From the NCBI GenBank assembly GCA_943324505.2, contig CALPLW020000003.1, positions 1 to 43,611 on the forward strand: 43,611 bases of DNA, in the 5' to 3' direction. The notes beneath the pieces were generated by a model that saw nothing but the letters and a program-made list of their open reading frames with translations, was not told the origin of the DNA and made no database searches. Both the position numbers and the translations under genes were made by a program. This DNA is from Comamonas sp. lk. Lineage in GTDB: Bacteria; Pseudomonadota; Gammaproteobacteria; Burkholderiales; Burkholderiaceae_C. The stretch's first letter is position 1. Every line of letters starts with the position of its first letter. Below, piece by piece: positions 22,450-33,534 of this stretch.

Positions 22450-23037
22450 TCATGCCCTTTGAACGTCAATGTGGTACAGACCCCATGGACATAAACCAAA
22501 TCGCTCATTAACGGGTTTGGCAGACATATCCGCAAAGCGGTCAGCATCGTAGACAGCCCAAAGTGGGCCCAAGCCACCCAAAGGCATTGGGTTACCGTCC
22601 AGATGCGTTGCAACAATGAAGCGGTACTTTCGCGCGTCGTTTGCGCTTATAGCGATGTTGTACCCATCCGTGGCACGCAATAGAAAGCGCGTTCCATCTG
22701 TCGCAGAACCGGCAGCTCGAACAACGTCTGTAAGTAAGGGCCCGGACAACTTGTGCACTTTGCTGTCATATTCCAGTGTCGGATTAATTTCGATTCTGGG
22801 TAACGCCGCAATGGCGGCAAAATCAAAGACAAAAGCCTTGTCAAACGAAATTTTTTGCTTCACCATCATCTGGTCCAGCGCCGAGTTCAATGCGCCCCTG
22901 TTTCCCTTTCCAATAGCGCCAGTGACCGTCAATAGCACCGGGGTGCGCAAGCTCTTGGGAGTTTGCTGGGCAAAAAGTTGAGATGGAAGGATGGAGGTTC
23001 CAACGGCAGCTACCGCTAAAAAGTCGCGCTTTTTCAT
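22450..23037 (-). CDS. Exported molybdopterin-dependent oxidoreductase-fold protein (sulfite-oxidase-like Moco domain, ~195 aa)
   Basis: Export signal MKKRDFLAVAAVGTSILPSQLFAQ; VLLTVTGAIG...GPLLTDVVRAAGS...LRATDGYNIAISANDAR...GLGPLWAVYDAD. Confidence 0.75.
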   Translation of the reverse strand: MKKRDFLAVAAVGTSILPSQLFAQQTPKSLRTPVLLTVTGAIGKGNRGALNSALDQMMVKQKISFDKAFVFDFAAIAALPRIEINPTLEYDSKVHKLSGPLLTDVVRAAGSATDGTRFLLRATDGYNIAISANDARKYRFIVATHLDGNPMPLGGLGPLWAVYDADRFADMSAKPVNERFGLCPWGLYHIDVQRA

Positions 23038-23261
23038 AATTCACCCCTTCAGATTTGATGGTGGTAAGGTTGCAGTTCATCTCGGCAGAATAACAGTTCG
23101 TTTGTTACCGGCGCAATTCAGAATGATTTTATCGGAACCCAACAATATTGCACTGGTAACTGCGCAATTTTTCTAAGCTGAATTGCCCCGGGTTTTGAGG
23201 AGGCTCCGAGCCTCGACAAGCTGGAGTCATGGACAAGAAATGAATTCCTTTTTGTCAATAG

Positions 23262-23415
23262 GTGCGCGAGCGGGCTAGCAGCGAAAAGCGTGACCGTATC
23301 AATGCCGTGGAGCGTGAAGCTAAGGATTTACGCCGGGCCAGCGAAACCTTGACGTTGGGCAGCGCTTTTTCCTCAGACGGAGCTCGACCGCCGGCTCAAG
23401 TCTTTAAAGGATTAG
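23262..23415 (+). pseudogene. IS3-family OrfA C-terminal remnant
   Basis: SSEKRDRINAVEREAKDLRRASETLTLGSAF, then frameshift into LFPQTELDRRLKSLK. Confidence 0.75.
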
Positions 23416-23507
23416 GAGGCCACAGAACTACCTTGCCCAATGGTCAGCTTCTTAGCATTCCCAAAAGTCAGAGACAGAGCGATATTGCAAGACAAGGCAA
23501 CCTGACT

Positions 23508-24258
23508 ATGCGCGGAGCCGATCCCCTTAACAAGACATTGTTCACGACGCGTCGCCCGGATGACTTCGTGCCGGACAACCACCCCCCCCGCGCCCCGTGC
23601 GCAAGATGGTGAACTCGGCATTGAAGAACATCGAGTGACTTCTCTCTGGCGTGTACGCCACTGACATCAGATATGGTCGCGCAGCCTTGCTCCTAAAAAG
23701 CTGTTGCCTGCCATGCTGTTGCAAATCTTCTACAGCATCCACCCCGAGCGCCTGCTGATGGAGCAGACGCCACACAACCTTCTCTTTCCCTGGTTCATCG
23801 GCCTGTCCATGGAGGACACCTGCTGGGTGCCAACGGTCTTCACCAAGAACCGTGAGCGCCTGATTGTGTACGACGCGGTCATCGAACTCTTCAACGAATT
23901 GCTGGCCATTGCCAACAAGAACGAATTGCTCTCGGGCGAGCACTTCAGCTGGGACGGCACGCTGATTCAGGCCTGTGCGGGCCACAAGAATTTTGCTCGC
24001 AAAGATGGCAACGTCGATGACACGGGTAACTTCAAAGGTGGTAAGCGAAGCAACGACACACACGAGTCCACCACCGATGCCGATGGGCGCCTGTCCCAAA
24101 AGAGCAAAACCGGCAGCGAGTTACATGTCATGTGCCATACCCTTAGTGACAACCGCCGGGGCCTGACTGCCAGAGCCATGGTCACCATGGCAGACGGATT
24201 CGCCGAACGCGAAGCCGCCAAAGTAATGATTGTCGATGCCAAGCAGGTTGTCGACTAG
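23508..24258 (+). pseudogene. IS5/IS1182-type transposase, frameshifted and C-terminally truncated
   Basis: MRGADPLNKTLFTTRRPDDFVPDNHPP / VRKMVNSALKNIE / KKLLPAMLLQIFYSIHPERLLMEQTPHNLLFPWFIGLSMEDTCW...LLSGEHFSWDGTLIQACAGHKNF...KRSNDTHESTTDADGRL in shifting frames. Confidence 0.88.
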
Positions 24259-24322
24259 GGGGCCAAGTCACTCTGCTCTGTTTGTACTGACGTGAGTTGC
24301 TCCCGGGTTATGCTCTTGGCCC

Positions 24323-24880
24323 ATGATGAACATGGATCTCGAGCGACTGGCGATGGCCCGTGCTCAGTGGCGCTGGCGAGGCACGGGGCGCCCCCCTTTC
24401 GCCGACGTACCCGTGCCGGGGCAGGTGTCCGTCTGGGACTTCCCGCGCCCGCCGGAGCTGGTGCGCGACCCGCGCGACATCGTGGTGCACTGGGGTGAAC
24501 GCGAGATTGCGCGTACCAGCGGTGCCTGGGCAGTGCGCGAGACCGCGCACCCGCCCACTTTCTACCTGCCACTGGCCGACGTGGCGAGTGACCTGCTGCA
24601 GCCTGCGGGTACTGGCTCGTTCTGCGAGTGGAAAGGCCCGGCGCGCTACTGGCATCTGGTGGACGGCGATCGCCGCCTGGCACTGGTCGCCTGGAGCTAC
24701 CCGCAGCCCCTGGCGGGCGCTGAGCCGCTGGCCGAGTGCGTGGCCTTCTACGCCCACCATCTCGACTGCAGCGTTGGTGGCGCCAGGGTGACGCCCCAGG
24801 CAGGCGATTTCTATGGCGGCTGGATCACCCCCGACTTGGCCGGGCCCTTCAAAGGCGGACCCGGCAGCGGCAATTGGTAA
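24323..24880 (+). CDS. DUF427 domain protein
   Basis: VVHWGEREIARTSGAWAVRETAHPPTFYLPLADV...GSFCEWKGPARYW...AWSYPQPL. Confidence 0.85.
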   Translation: MMNMDLERLAMARAQWRWRGTGRPPFADVPVPGQVSVWDFPRPPELVRDPRDIVVHWGEREIARTSGAWAVRETAHPPTFYLPLADVASDLLQPAGTGSFCEWKGPARYWHLVDGDRRLALVAWSYPQPLAGAEPLAECVAFYAHHLDCSVGGARVTPQAGDFYGGWITPDLAGPFKGGPGSGNW

Positions 24881-24918
24881 TTAAGCTGGTTCAACGCTGA
24901 CCCGTACCGCGCGCACCG

Positions 24919-26016
24919 TCAGGCATTGGCGGCGGGTAGCGGCAGCGTCATGGCCGACGCCGGGGGAGGCCCGAGCGGCCTGCGCAGATGCGCTATGCCG
25001 CGCTGTTCCACGAATTGGGTAGTGGTGTCCCACAGATGGTCACCAAAGTAGAAGGGGGCGAAGGCCTTGGCCCCTGGCAGTGGCAGCGGCGCAATCACGG
25101 CGTCGACCCCGGCCTCATAGAAAAACGGGATGGAATGCCGCTCACGCCCGCTGCCCAGCACACGGTGAACCGTGGCACGAATGGCCCCGTCAGTCCAGCG
25201 CTCCAGCACCTTGCCGAAGTTCACCGCCAGGGTGGCCTCCTCAGGCGGCACGTCCATCCAGGTGCCGTCCAGGTGCTGCGCCTGCAGGCCAGCCACCCCG
25301 TCTTGCGCCAGCAGGGTGATAAAGCCAGTATCGACATGAGCCCGCGCCAGCAGGTAGTGGGCGTTGCCCTGATGGACGGTCCAGGCCTCGGCGGAGGCGC
25401 CTTCGAATGATTCTGGCGGCCGCACCGGGTAATGCAGCAGGCGCAAGGTTGAAACACCGCCCGTGAAAGCGGCGTCAAAGCAGTGTTCGGGCAGCCCGAG
25501 CCCGCGTGCCACCGAGTGCATCAGTGCCTCGGACAGGCGGACCATGGCCAGGTAGTAGTCCCGGGCGCAGGCATGCCAGCCCGGCAGACTATCCTCGGGC
25601 GGCAAGGGCGTGGCCTCGCGCAACGGATCGCGGAGATCGACCACACCGGGCCCGTAGGCGATGTCCGGTCCCATATCGATACCCTGCTTGTAGGTGGGCA
25701 GACCGTTCTGCAGCGGAAACCAGCCCCGGTAGACATTGGTTTGCATCGGGTCGAAGTTCCAGCGCCACAATTTGCGGATGTCAGCTTCGGGCAGTGCGAA
25801 CAGGCTGAGCAGCAGGCGCCGCCGGGCGGGGCTGAGCACAGCCCAGTGCGGCAGGCCGGTGATGACCAGCATGCCCTCCGATCGGGCGGCCGTCAGAATG
25901 GCCTGATCCACCGCAGAGCGGGCCGCCAGGTCTTGCCCGAACAGGGCGCCGATGTCGATCCTCGGGATGTCGTGTGTCAGAGTGGGCCTCGCAGTGATCG
26001 GGGGTGGCGTTGTCAT
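24919..26016 (-). CDS. Isopenicillin N synthase-family 2-oxoglutarate/Fe(II) oxygenase
   Basis: HVDTGFITLLAQDGVAGLQ (HxD), distal H in RATVHRVLGSGRERHSIPFFYE (RxS). Confidence 0.88.
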   Translation of the reverse strand: MTTPPPITARPTLTHDIPRIDIGALFGQDLAARSAVDQAILTAARSEGMLVITGLPHWAVLSPARRRLLLSLFALPEADIRKLWRWNFDPMQTNVYRGWFPLQNGLPTYKQGIDMGPDIAYGPGVVDLRDPLREATPLPPEDSLPGWHACARDYYLAMVRLSEALMHSVARGLGLPEHCFDAAFTGGVSTLRLLHYPVRPPESFEGASAEAWTVHQGNAHYLLARAHVDTGFITLLAQDGVAGLQAQHLDGTWMDVPPEEATLAVNFGKVLERWTDGAIRATVHRVLGSGRERHSIPFFYEAGVDAVIAPLPLPGAKAFAPFYFGDHLWDTTTQFVEQRGIAHLRRPLGPPPASAMTLPLPAANA

Positions 26017-26027
26017 CTCAGCGAGCC

Positions 26028-28085
<2,058 letters not shown>

Positions 28086-29273
28086 TCAGGATCGCGGCAC
28101 GGTGCTGCGTGCGACGCTGGCGCGGTCGCGCCCCAGGCGCTTGGATTCATAGACCGCAGTGTCGGCAGCGGCAATCAGGGTTTCCAGCAGCAGGCCATGG
28201 TGGCGCGAGCTGGCGATGCCAATGCTGGCGGTCAGTGCCCGGGCGCGAAACCGGGTCTGCATCGGGTGCGTGTGCAGTGCCAGCCGGATGCGGTCGGCCA
28301 CACGCAGGGCCTCGGCTTCGGTGGTGTCGGGCAGGATCACCACAAACTCGTCGCCGCCGTAGCGGCCCAGCGTGTCGTTGGCCCGCAGCGAGCTGCGCAC
28401 ACATTCGGAAAACACTTGCAGCGCGGCATCGCCGGCCTGGTGGCCCATGGTGTCGTTGCGCTGCTTGAAGTGGTCGACGTCGATCATCATGAAGGCGACC
28501 TCCGACTGGGTGCGCTCGGCCCGGCGCAGCTCGTGGGCGGCCAGGTCCATGAAGGAGCCGCGCGATCGGGCCTGGGTCAGCACATCGTGCGTGGCCAGAA
28601 AACTCAGCCGCGCCTGGATGTGGTCGGTGACCATCAGGATAAAGCCGGTGGAGGAGGCCAGCCCGAGCACCAGCACGCACAGGTAGAGCCCGATGACCCC
28701 GGAGCTGCTGTTGAACAGACCCGAGACTGATTCGTGGTCGGTAGCCGCCTCGACGGCCCGCAACGCATTGGCCAGCGCCAGACCAGCGAATGACACGATG
28801 GTCAACCAGCGGTGGTGGTTGATGCGCGTCGTGTTTCTGAACAGGCTGATGCTGGTGCAGGTGCAGGCCAATGCCATCCAGCTGGTGGAAACCACCACGC
28901 GCACTCGGTTGTCGTCCACCGCCAGCATCGAAGCCATCAGCAGCGTTGCCATCACTGCGGCCAGCCAGCCCCAAACGGCCGGTGCGCTCACACCGTCAAA
29001 GCGGCGGGCTGCCATCAGGTAAAGCACGCAAGCGGTCATCACGCTGGCATTGCCGCCGACCATGGACAGTGCATAGGGAATCGAGCCGCGCAAGCCCACC
29101 AGCACCACGCCCACGGTTAATAAAATATGGGCCAGCGCGAATACGCTCAGCCCCTTGGATGTCGAGTCCACCACTGAGCGTCGCATTGCGAACAATTCCC
29201 AGCTGAACACAGGCATGGCTACCGCGGCCGCCAGCAGCAGGGTGCGAGCGTCCAGCAAAATCTCGGCGTACAT
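28086..29273 (-). CDS. Membrane-anchored diguanylate cyclase (GGDEF)
   Basis: N-terminal hydrophobic helices; RANDTLGRYGGDEFVVILPDT, intact GGDEF and RxxD I-site. Confidence 0.92.
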   Translation of the reverse strand: MYAEILLDARTLLLAAAVAMPVFSWELFAMRRSVVDSTSKGLSVFALAHILLTVGVVLVGLRGSIPYALSMVGGNASVMTACVLYLMAARRFDGVSAPAVWGWLAAVMATLLMASMLAVDDNRVRVVVSTSWMALACTCTSISLFRNTTRINHHRWLTIVSFAGLALANALRAVEAATDHESVSGLFNSSSGVIGLYLCVLVLGLASSTGFILMVTDHIQARLSFLATHDVLTQARSRGSFMDLAAHELRRAERTQSEVAFMMIDVDHFKQRNDTMGHQAGDAALQVFSECVRSSLRANDTLGRYGGDEFVVILPDTTEAEALRVADRIRLALHTHPMQTRFRARALTASIGIASSRHHGLLLETLIAAADTAVYESKRLGRDRASVARSTVPRS

Positions 29274-29274
29274 C

Positions 29275-29580
29275 TCAGTCTCCTGTTTTACCGATGATAG
29301 TCTTGCCGGCTTTGGGCGGATCAGCGGGCAGCAGCAGCACGCAGCCCGCCGTGCAGCAGGCGATGAGCGCCATCGCTTGCAGTAGACTGGAAAAGCCGGC
29401 CGCCTTGACCAAAGGTCCCAGCGCGTACACCGCCAGTGGGCTGATCCCGAACGAGACCGCCAGCTACAAGGCCGGAATTTGCAGGGCCACCACCGCCAGC
29501 TGCGCTAGCGACGCCACCGTGTACACAGCAGCCAGCAACAGGCCGAGTTGGGCCGGGTCGTCCTCCAGACCCGTGTGCAT
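29275..29580 (-). pseudogene. C-terminal remnant of an MFS-type transporter
   Basis: MHTGLEDDPAQLGLLLAAVYTVASLAQLAVVALQIPAL*LAVSFGISPLAVYALGPLVKAAGFSSLLQAMALIACCTAGCVLLLP; in-frame TAG at 29464-29466. Confidence 0.5.
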
Positions 29581-29660
29581 GGCGCAATGCTGTCATGAGC
29601 CCCCCCGGACCTGCAAGGGGACTCCTATACTTGCATCACCAAGCAAAGAGTGACCTGCCC

Positions 29661-30257
29661 ATGACACCACCAAGCCCACCGCAACACGGCAATGCCTCCG
29701 TCGAAGACCGTGCTGATGCCATTGAGCGCGCCCTGGATGCCAGGGGATGGGAGCCCGCAAACTTTGTGGAGGAACAGGGACGCCTGATCGACGAGCAGTG
29801 GTTGCCGGCCAACGGGGCAAGGGTTGTCGCCCGGGCCTGGACCGATCCCGCGTTTAGACAGCGCTTGCTAAGCAACGGCCGCGCGGCCGTGGCTGAACTC
29901 GGGCTGAGCATGCCGCCGCACCACCGTCATTTGGTGGCGCTGGAGAACACCCCCACCGTGCACAACGTGATCTGCTGCACCCTCTGCTCGTGCACCGCTT
30001 TCACCATCATCGGCATCCCGCCCGACTGGTACAAAGACCTTGAATACCGGGCCCGCGTGGTGCGCCAGTCGCGCACGGTGCTCAAAGAGATGGGCCTGAC
30101 ACTGCCGTCCGAGACAGAAATCCGGGTGTGGGACACCACGGCGGATACCCGTTACCTGGTGTTGCCCGAACAGCCGCCAAATACGGTGGGCTGGCCGCTG
30201 GAGCGACTGGCCGGTTTGGTCACCCGTGACGGCATGATCGGCGTGGCGCGCTTGTAA
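29661..30257 (+). CDS. nthA: Nitrile hydratase alpha subunit (CTLCSC metal claw)
   Basis: NVICCTLCSCTAFTIIGIPPDWYKDLEYRARVVRQSRTVLKEMGL; EIRVWDTTADTRYLVLPEQP. Confidence 0.9.
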   Translation: MTPPSPPQHGNASVEDRADAIERALDARGWEPANFVEEQGRLIDEQWLPANGARVVARAWTDPAFRQRLLSNGRAAVAELGLSMPPHHRHLVALENTPTVHNVICCTLCSCTAFTIIGIPPDWYKDLEYRARVVRQSRTVLKEMGLTLPSETEIRVWDTTADTRYLVLPEQPPNTVGWPLERLAGLVTRDGMIGVARL

Positions 30258-30270
30258 ACGGAGTCAGACG

Positions 30271-30885
30271 ATGGACGGTATGCATGATTTAGGTGGTAAG
30301 CAGGGTTTTGGACCGGTTCGTTATGCGCCAGAGGCGGCGGCCTTTCATGCGCCCTGGGAAAGGCGTGTCAATGCGCTGTACTCGCTAGCGGTCCGGCGCG
30401 GACTCTTCAATATGGATGAGTACCGGCATGCGATCGAACGCATGGAGCCGCGCCATTACCTCAATGCCAGCTATTACGAGCGGACCCTGACCAGCCTGGC
30501 CACTTTATGCGTTGAAAAAGCGGTGGTAAGCCTGAGTGAGCTCGAGCAGCTCGCCCAGGGTGGGTTCCCGCTGGCGCTGCCCAGTGCCGGTGGGCGCAGT
30601 AACGTGGCGGACCGTGAGGTCTTCAAGCTGGGTGACTCGGTGCGGGTCAAAGCCGACCTGGTGCCGGGCCATGTGCGCATGCCGGCCTACATCCGCGGCA
30701 AGGTCGGCGTAGTGGTGGGGGAGTCGCCAGCCTACCCGTTCCCAGACGCGCATGCCCATGGTGTGGCGGCATCTGATGAGCCAACCTACGATGTGCGTTT
30801 TGACGCCATGGACCTGTGGCCCGACTCAGCCGACCCGGCATTCGTGAATGTTGGGGTGTTCCAGAGCTATCTGGAGCGGCCCTGA
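30271..30885 (+). CDS. nthB: Nitrile hydratase beta subunit
   Basis: MDGMHDLGGKQGFGPV; IERMEPRHYLNASYYE; GHVRMPAYIRGKVGVV; YDVRFDAMDLW. Confidence 0.92.
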   Translation: MDGMHDLGGKQGFGPVRYAPEAAAFHAPWERRVNALYSLAVRRGLFNMDEYRHAIERMEPRHYLNASYYERTLTSLATLCVEKAVVSLSELEQLAQGGFPLALPSAGGRSNVADREVFKLGDSVRVKADLVPGHVRMPAYIRGKVGVVVGESPAYPFPDAHAHGVAASDEPTYDVRFDAMDLWPDSADPAFVNVGVFQSYLERP

Positions 30886-30927
30886 TAAGCCTCCTCCGCT
30901 GAATCCCTTGCAGCAGGGCTAGACGCT

Positions 30928-31902
30928 TTAGGCCAGGTACTTGGCAAACTGGGCAATGTCGATGTTGCCGCCTGAAATGAGCACGCCCACGCGCTTGCCG
31001 CGAACGTCCACAACGCCTTGCATGGCTGCTGCCATGGCCAGCGCACCCGTGGGCTCGATCACCATCTTCATGCGCGCTGCTGTAAAGCGCATGGCTTCAA
31101 CCAGTTGGGCATCGCTCACTGTCACGATGTCATCCACCAGGGTTTGAATCACCGGAAAGGTGAGCTGCCCAACCTGCTGGGTCTGGGCCCCGTCGGCAAT
31201 CGTTCGGGGTGTGTCGATTTTCACGATGTGCCCCAGCTGTTTGCTTTGCTGCACATCGTTGCCGGCTTCTGGTTCGACCCCGATCACCCGGCAATCCGGG
31301 CTCAGCTGCTGCGCCACTACGGCGCAGCCAGAGAGCAGCCCGCCGCCACCCAAGCAGACCAGCAACAGGTCCAGTGGCCCTGTGTCTTCAAACAACTCGA
31401 TGGCGGCCGTCCCCTGACCGGCCATCACGTGGGCATGGTCATAGGGCGGTATCAGCGTCATGCCACGCTCTTGTGCCAGTTGCCGTCCGATCGCTTCGCG
31501 GTCTTGTGTGTAGCGGTCATAGGTGATCACTTCGGCACCATAGCCGCGTGTGGCTGTCATCTTGACGGCGGGCGAGTCCAGCGGCATCACGATTGCAGCC
31601 GGAATTCCCAGCAATTGCGCAGAGAGCGCTACGCCCTGCGCGTGATTGCCTGAACTGAAAGCGCAAACGCCGCTTTTCCGCTGTTCTGGCGTGAATTGCG
31701 CCAGCGCGTTGTAGGCGCCGCGAAACTTGAAGGCGCCCATGCGCTGGAAGTTCTCGCATTTAAAAAACAGCTGCGCCCCGGTGAGCGCATTGGCGGTTTG
31801 GGACGTATGCACCGGTGTGCGGTGCGCCACACCTTGCAATCGGGCGTGGGCAGCGGCCACATCGGCGTACTCGATGGCCAGGGCTTTGGTGGGCGACCTC
31901 AT
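30928..31902 (-). CDS. Threonine/serine dehydratase (PLP fold II)
   Basis: FFKCENFQRMGAFKFRGAYNAL (PLP Lys), SSGNHAQGVAL, CLGGGGLLSG. Confidence 0.9.
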   Translation of the reverse strand: MRSPTKALAIEYADVAAAHARLQGVAHRTPVHTSQTANALTGAQLFFKCENFQRMGAFKFRGAYNALAQFTPEQRKSGVCAFSSGNHAQGVALSAQLLGIPAAIVMPLDSPAVKMTATRGYGAEVITYDRYTQDREAIGRQLAQERGMTLIPPYDHAHVMAGQGTAAIELFEDTGPLDLLLVCLGGGGLLSGCAVVAQQLSPDCRVIGVEPEAGNDVQQSKQLGHIVKIDTPRTIADGAQTQQVGQLTFPVIQTLVDDIVTVSDAQLVEAMRFTAARMKMVIEPTGALAMAAAMQGVVDVRGKRVGVLISGGNIDIAQFAKYLA

Positions 31903-32312
31903 TTGGCAAACAGGGATTGTGGGTTTTGAAACGCCTTGAACTCGATCGCATTGCCGAACGGATCAAGAAAAAAAAGTGTCGCCTGCTCGCCGGGTTCTCC
32001 CTTGAAGCGGATGTACGGTTCGATGATGAACTTGGTACCCAACGCCTTGAGCTTACTAGCCAGCGCTTCCCAGTCTGGCATGGTCAAGATTAAGCCAAAG
32101 TGACGGGCTGGGACGCCGTGCCCGTCGACCTCGTTGAGTGCCAAACGGGCGTCCATCGACACGCACAGATGGGCCACGATTTGGTGGCCGTAAAAATTAA
32201 AATCCACCCAATCTGCACTGCTACGCCCTTCCGGGCAGCCCAGCACACCGCCGTAAAAGGTTCGAGCGACTTCAAGGTTGGTGACGGGGAAGGCGAGGTG
32301 AAAGGGCTGCAT
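31899..32312 (-). CDS. VOC-family (glyoxalase-like) protein
   Basis: MQPFHLAFPVTNLEVARTFYGGVLGCPEGRSSADWVDFNFYGHQIVAHL...FFLDPFGNAIEFKAF; start chosen at the internal ATG. Confidence 0.88.
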   Translation of the reverse strand: MQPFHLAFPVTNLEVARTFYGGVLGCPEGRSSADWVDFNFYGHQIVAHLCVSMDARLALNEVDGHGVPARHFGLILTMPDWEALASKLKALGTKFIIEPYIRFKGEPGEQATLFFLDPFGNAIEFKAFQNPQSLFAK

Positions 32313-32358
32313 AGTGGATCTCCAAACTTGGCAGGATGCTAACAAACCACGATGTTGG

Positions 32359-33264
32359 CTACCGCCGGCGCAGACCGAGGACCATGACGGTGCCCACGAC
32401 CAGTAGCGCGCCGGCGACCTGCAGTGGTGCAATGGTCTGGCCCAAAATCAGCCAGGCCAAGATCAGGGCAAAAACGGGCTCAACGTTCATGATCGCCGAA
32501 TTGCCAGCCACTCCCAGCTTGGGCAGCACCGTGAACATGATGGTAAAGGCCGTGCCGTACAGAAAAGTGAGCGCGGCCAGGCCCCACCAACCTGGCGCTG
32601 CCAAGGGGAAATGAAAGCCGCCCTGAACGCCCACGGTCGTCAGGGCGACCAGGCCTGCCATGGCCATGGTCGAAGCGGTGCGCAGCCGGCCATCAAGGTC
32701 GCCGGCTTCGTGCTGGGTCAGGATCATGGCCAGGCCAAAGGTGGCAGAGGCTGCCAGCGCAAAGGTGACGCCACTGCCAATTTGCCCCCATTGTCCAGCG
32801 GCGCCCAGGCCCGAGGCCGCACCAAACACATCAAGCGCCATGGCCAACCCCACCAGGATGACAGGCATGGCCAGCAGGACGGCGCGCTCTGGCTGACGCT
32901 GGTAAAGCAGCCTGTCCCAGACCGCTGCCCACAAGGGGTAGCTGTTGAAGGCGAGCAGTGCGAGCGCCACCGGCAGGCGGGCCACGGCCGAGTAAAGACA
33001 TAGGCCCTGTACCCCGATCAACAGGCCGATCAGTGGCAAAAATCGGCGGTGCCGGTTCGTAAGCCGCAGCGAGACGCCCTGCACCAGCACCAAGGCCGTG
33101 ACCACCAGCGCCGTGGTCATACTCCGAAAAGCCGCGGCAGTGGCGACGTCCACCCCATGGTTGAAAGCCAGGCGCGCGGCCACGTGGTTGGCCCCCATCA
33201 TCAGGGCGATCAGCAGCAGTGTGGCAAATGCTGTGCCGCTGAGGGCGCGTGGCCGGGCTGTCAT
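32359..33264 (-). CDS. EamA/DMT-family transporter
   Basis: Ten-helix hydrophobic pattern, MMGANHVAARLAF..., NVEPVFALILAWLILGQ; ATG at 33264 preferred over the ORF start at 33405. Confidence 0.85.
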   Translation of the reverse strand: MTARPRALSGTAFATLLLIALMMGANHVAARLAFNHGVDVATAAAFRSMTTALVVTALVLVQGVSLRLTNRHRRFLPLIGLLIGVQGLCLYSAVARLPVALALLAFNSYPLWAAVWDRLLYQRQPERAVLLAMPVILVGLAMALDVFGAASGLGAAGQWGQIGSGVTFALAASATFGLAMILTQHEAGDLDGRLRTASTMAMAGLVALTTVGVQGGFHFPLAAPGWWGLAALTFLYGTAFTIMFTVLPKLGVAGNSAIMNVEPVFALILAWLILGQTIAPLQVAGALLVVGTVMVLGLRRR

Positions 33265-33465
33265 GACACGAAGCAGAGCAAAGGAACTCCAGGTGTTGCA
33301 GCGGTCGTCAGAGCCGGCCTGCCGAGTGGGATCAAGCCGTCGATTCTGCAGCATGAATCGGCGATCTTGCGGCGTCGCCAGCGAGCCAAGGCTGAATCGA
33401 CGCAAAATCTACTGGCGCTGACCTGCCAACAGGCAAAATTTCTTGGTACTCTGCCCAGAGATTTT

Positions 33466-33482
33466 GCTATATTTTTTATAGC
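33466..33482. repeat. 17-nt inverted repeat GCTATATTTTTTATAGC
   Basis: GCTA-N9-TAGC (6-bp stem GCTATA/TATAGC), intergenic. Confidence 0.55.
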
Positions 33483-33534
33483 TATAAACCCAATAAATAC
33501 GAGGGCTAGCATCACTTTTCATAAAGGAATAATC

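Noticed and set aside
15975-24300. Perfect duplicate of the tRNA-Arg 3' end that would prove an att site
   Set aside because: Not seen by eye in the window; island status remains inference
24919-26016. Idea that the IPNS-like oxygenase marks a beta-lactam or NRPS cluster
   Set aside because: No NRPS or biosynthetic partners nearby; this family is common as a stand-alone oxygenase
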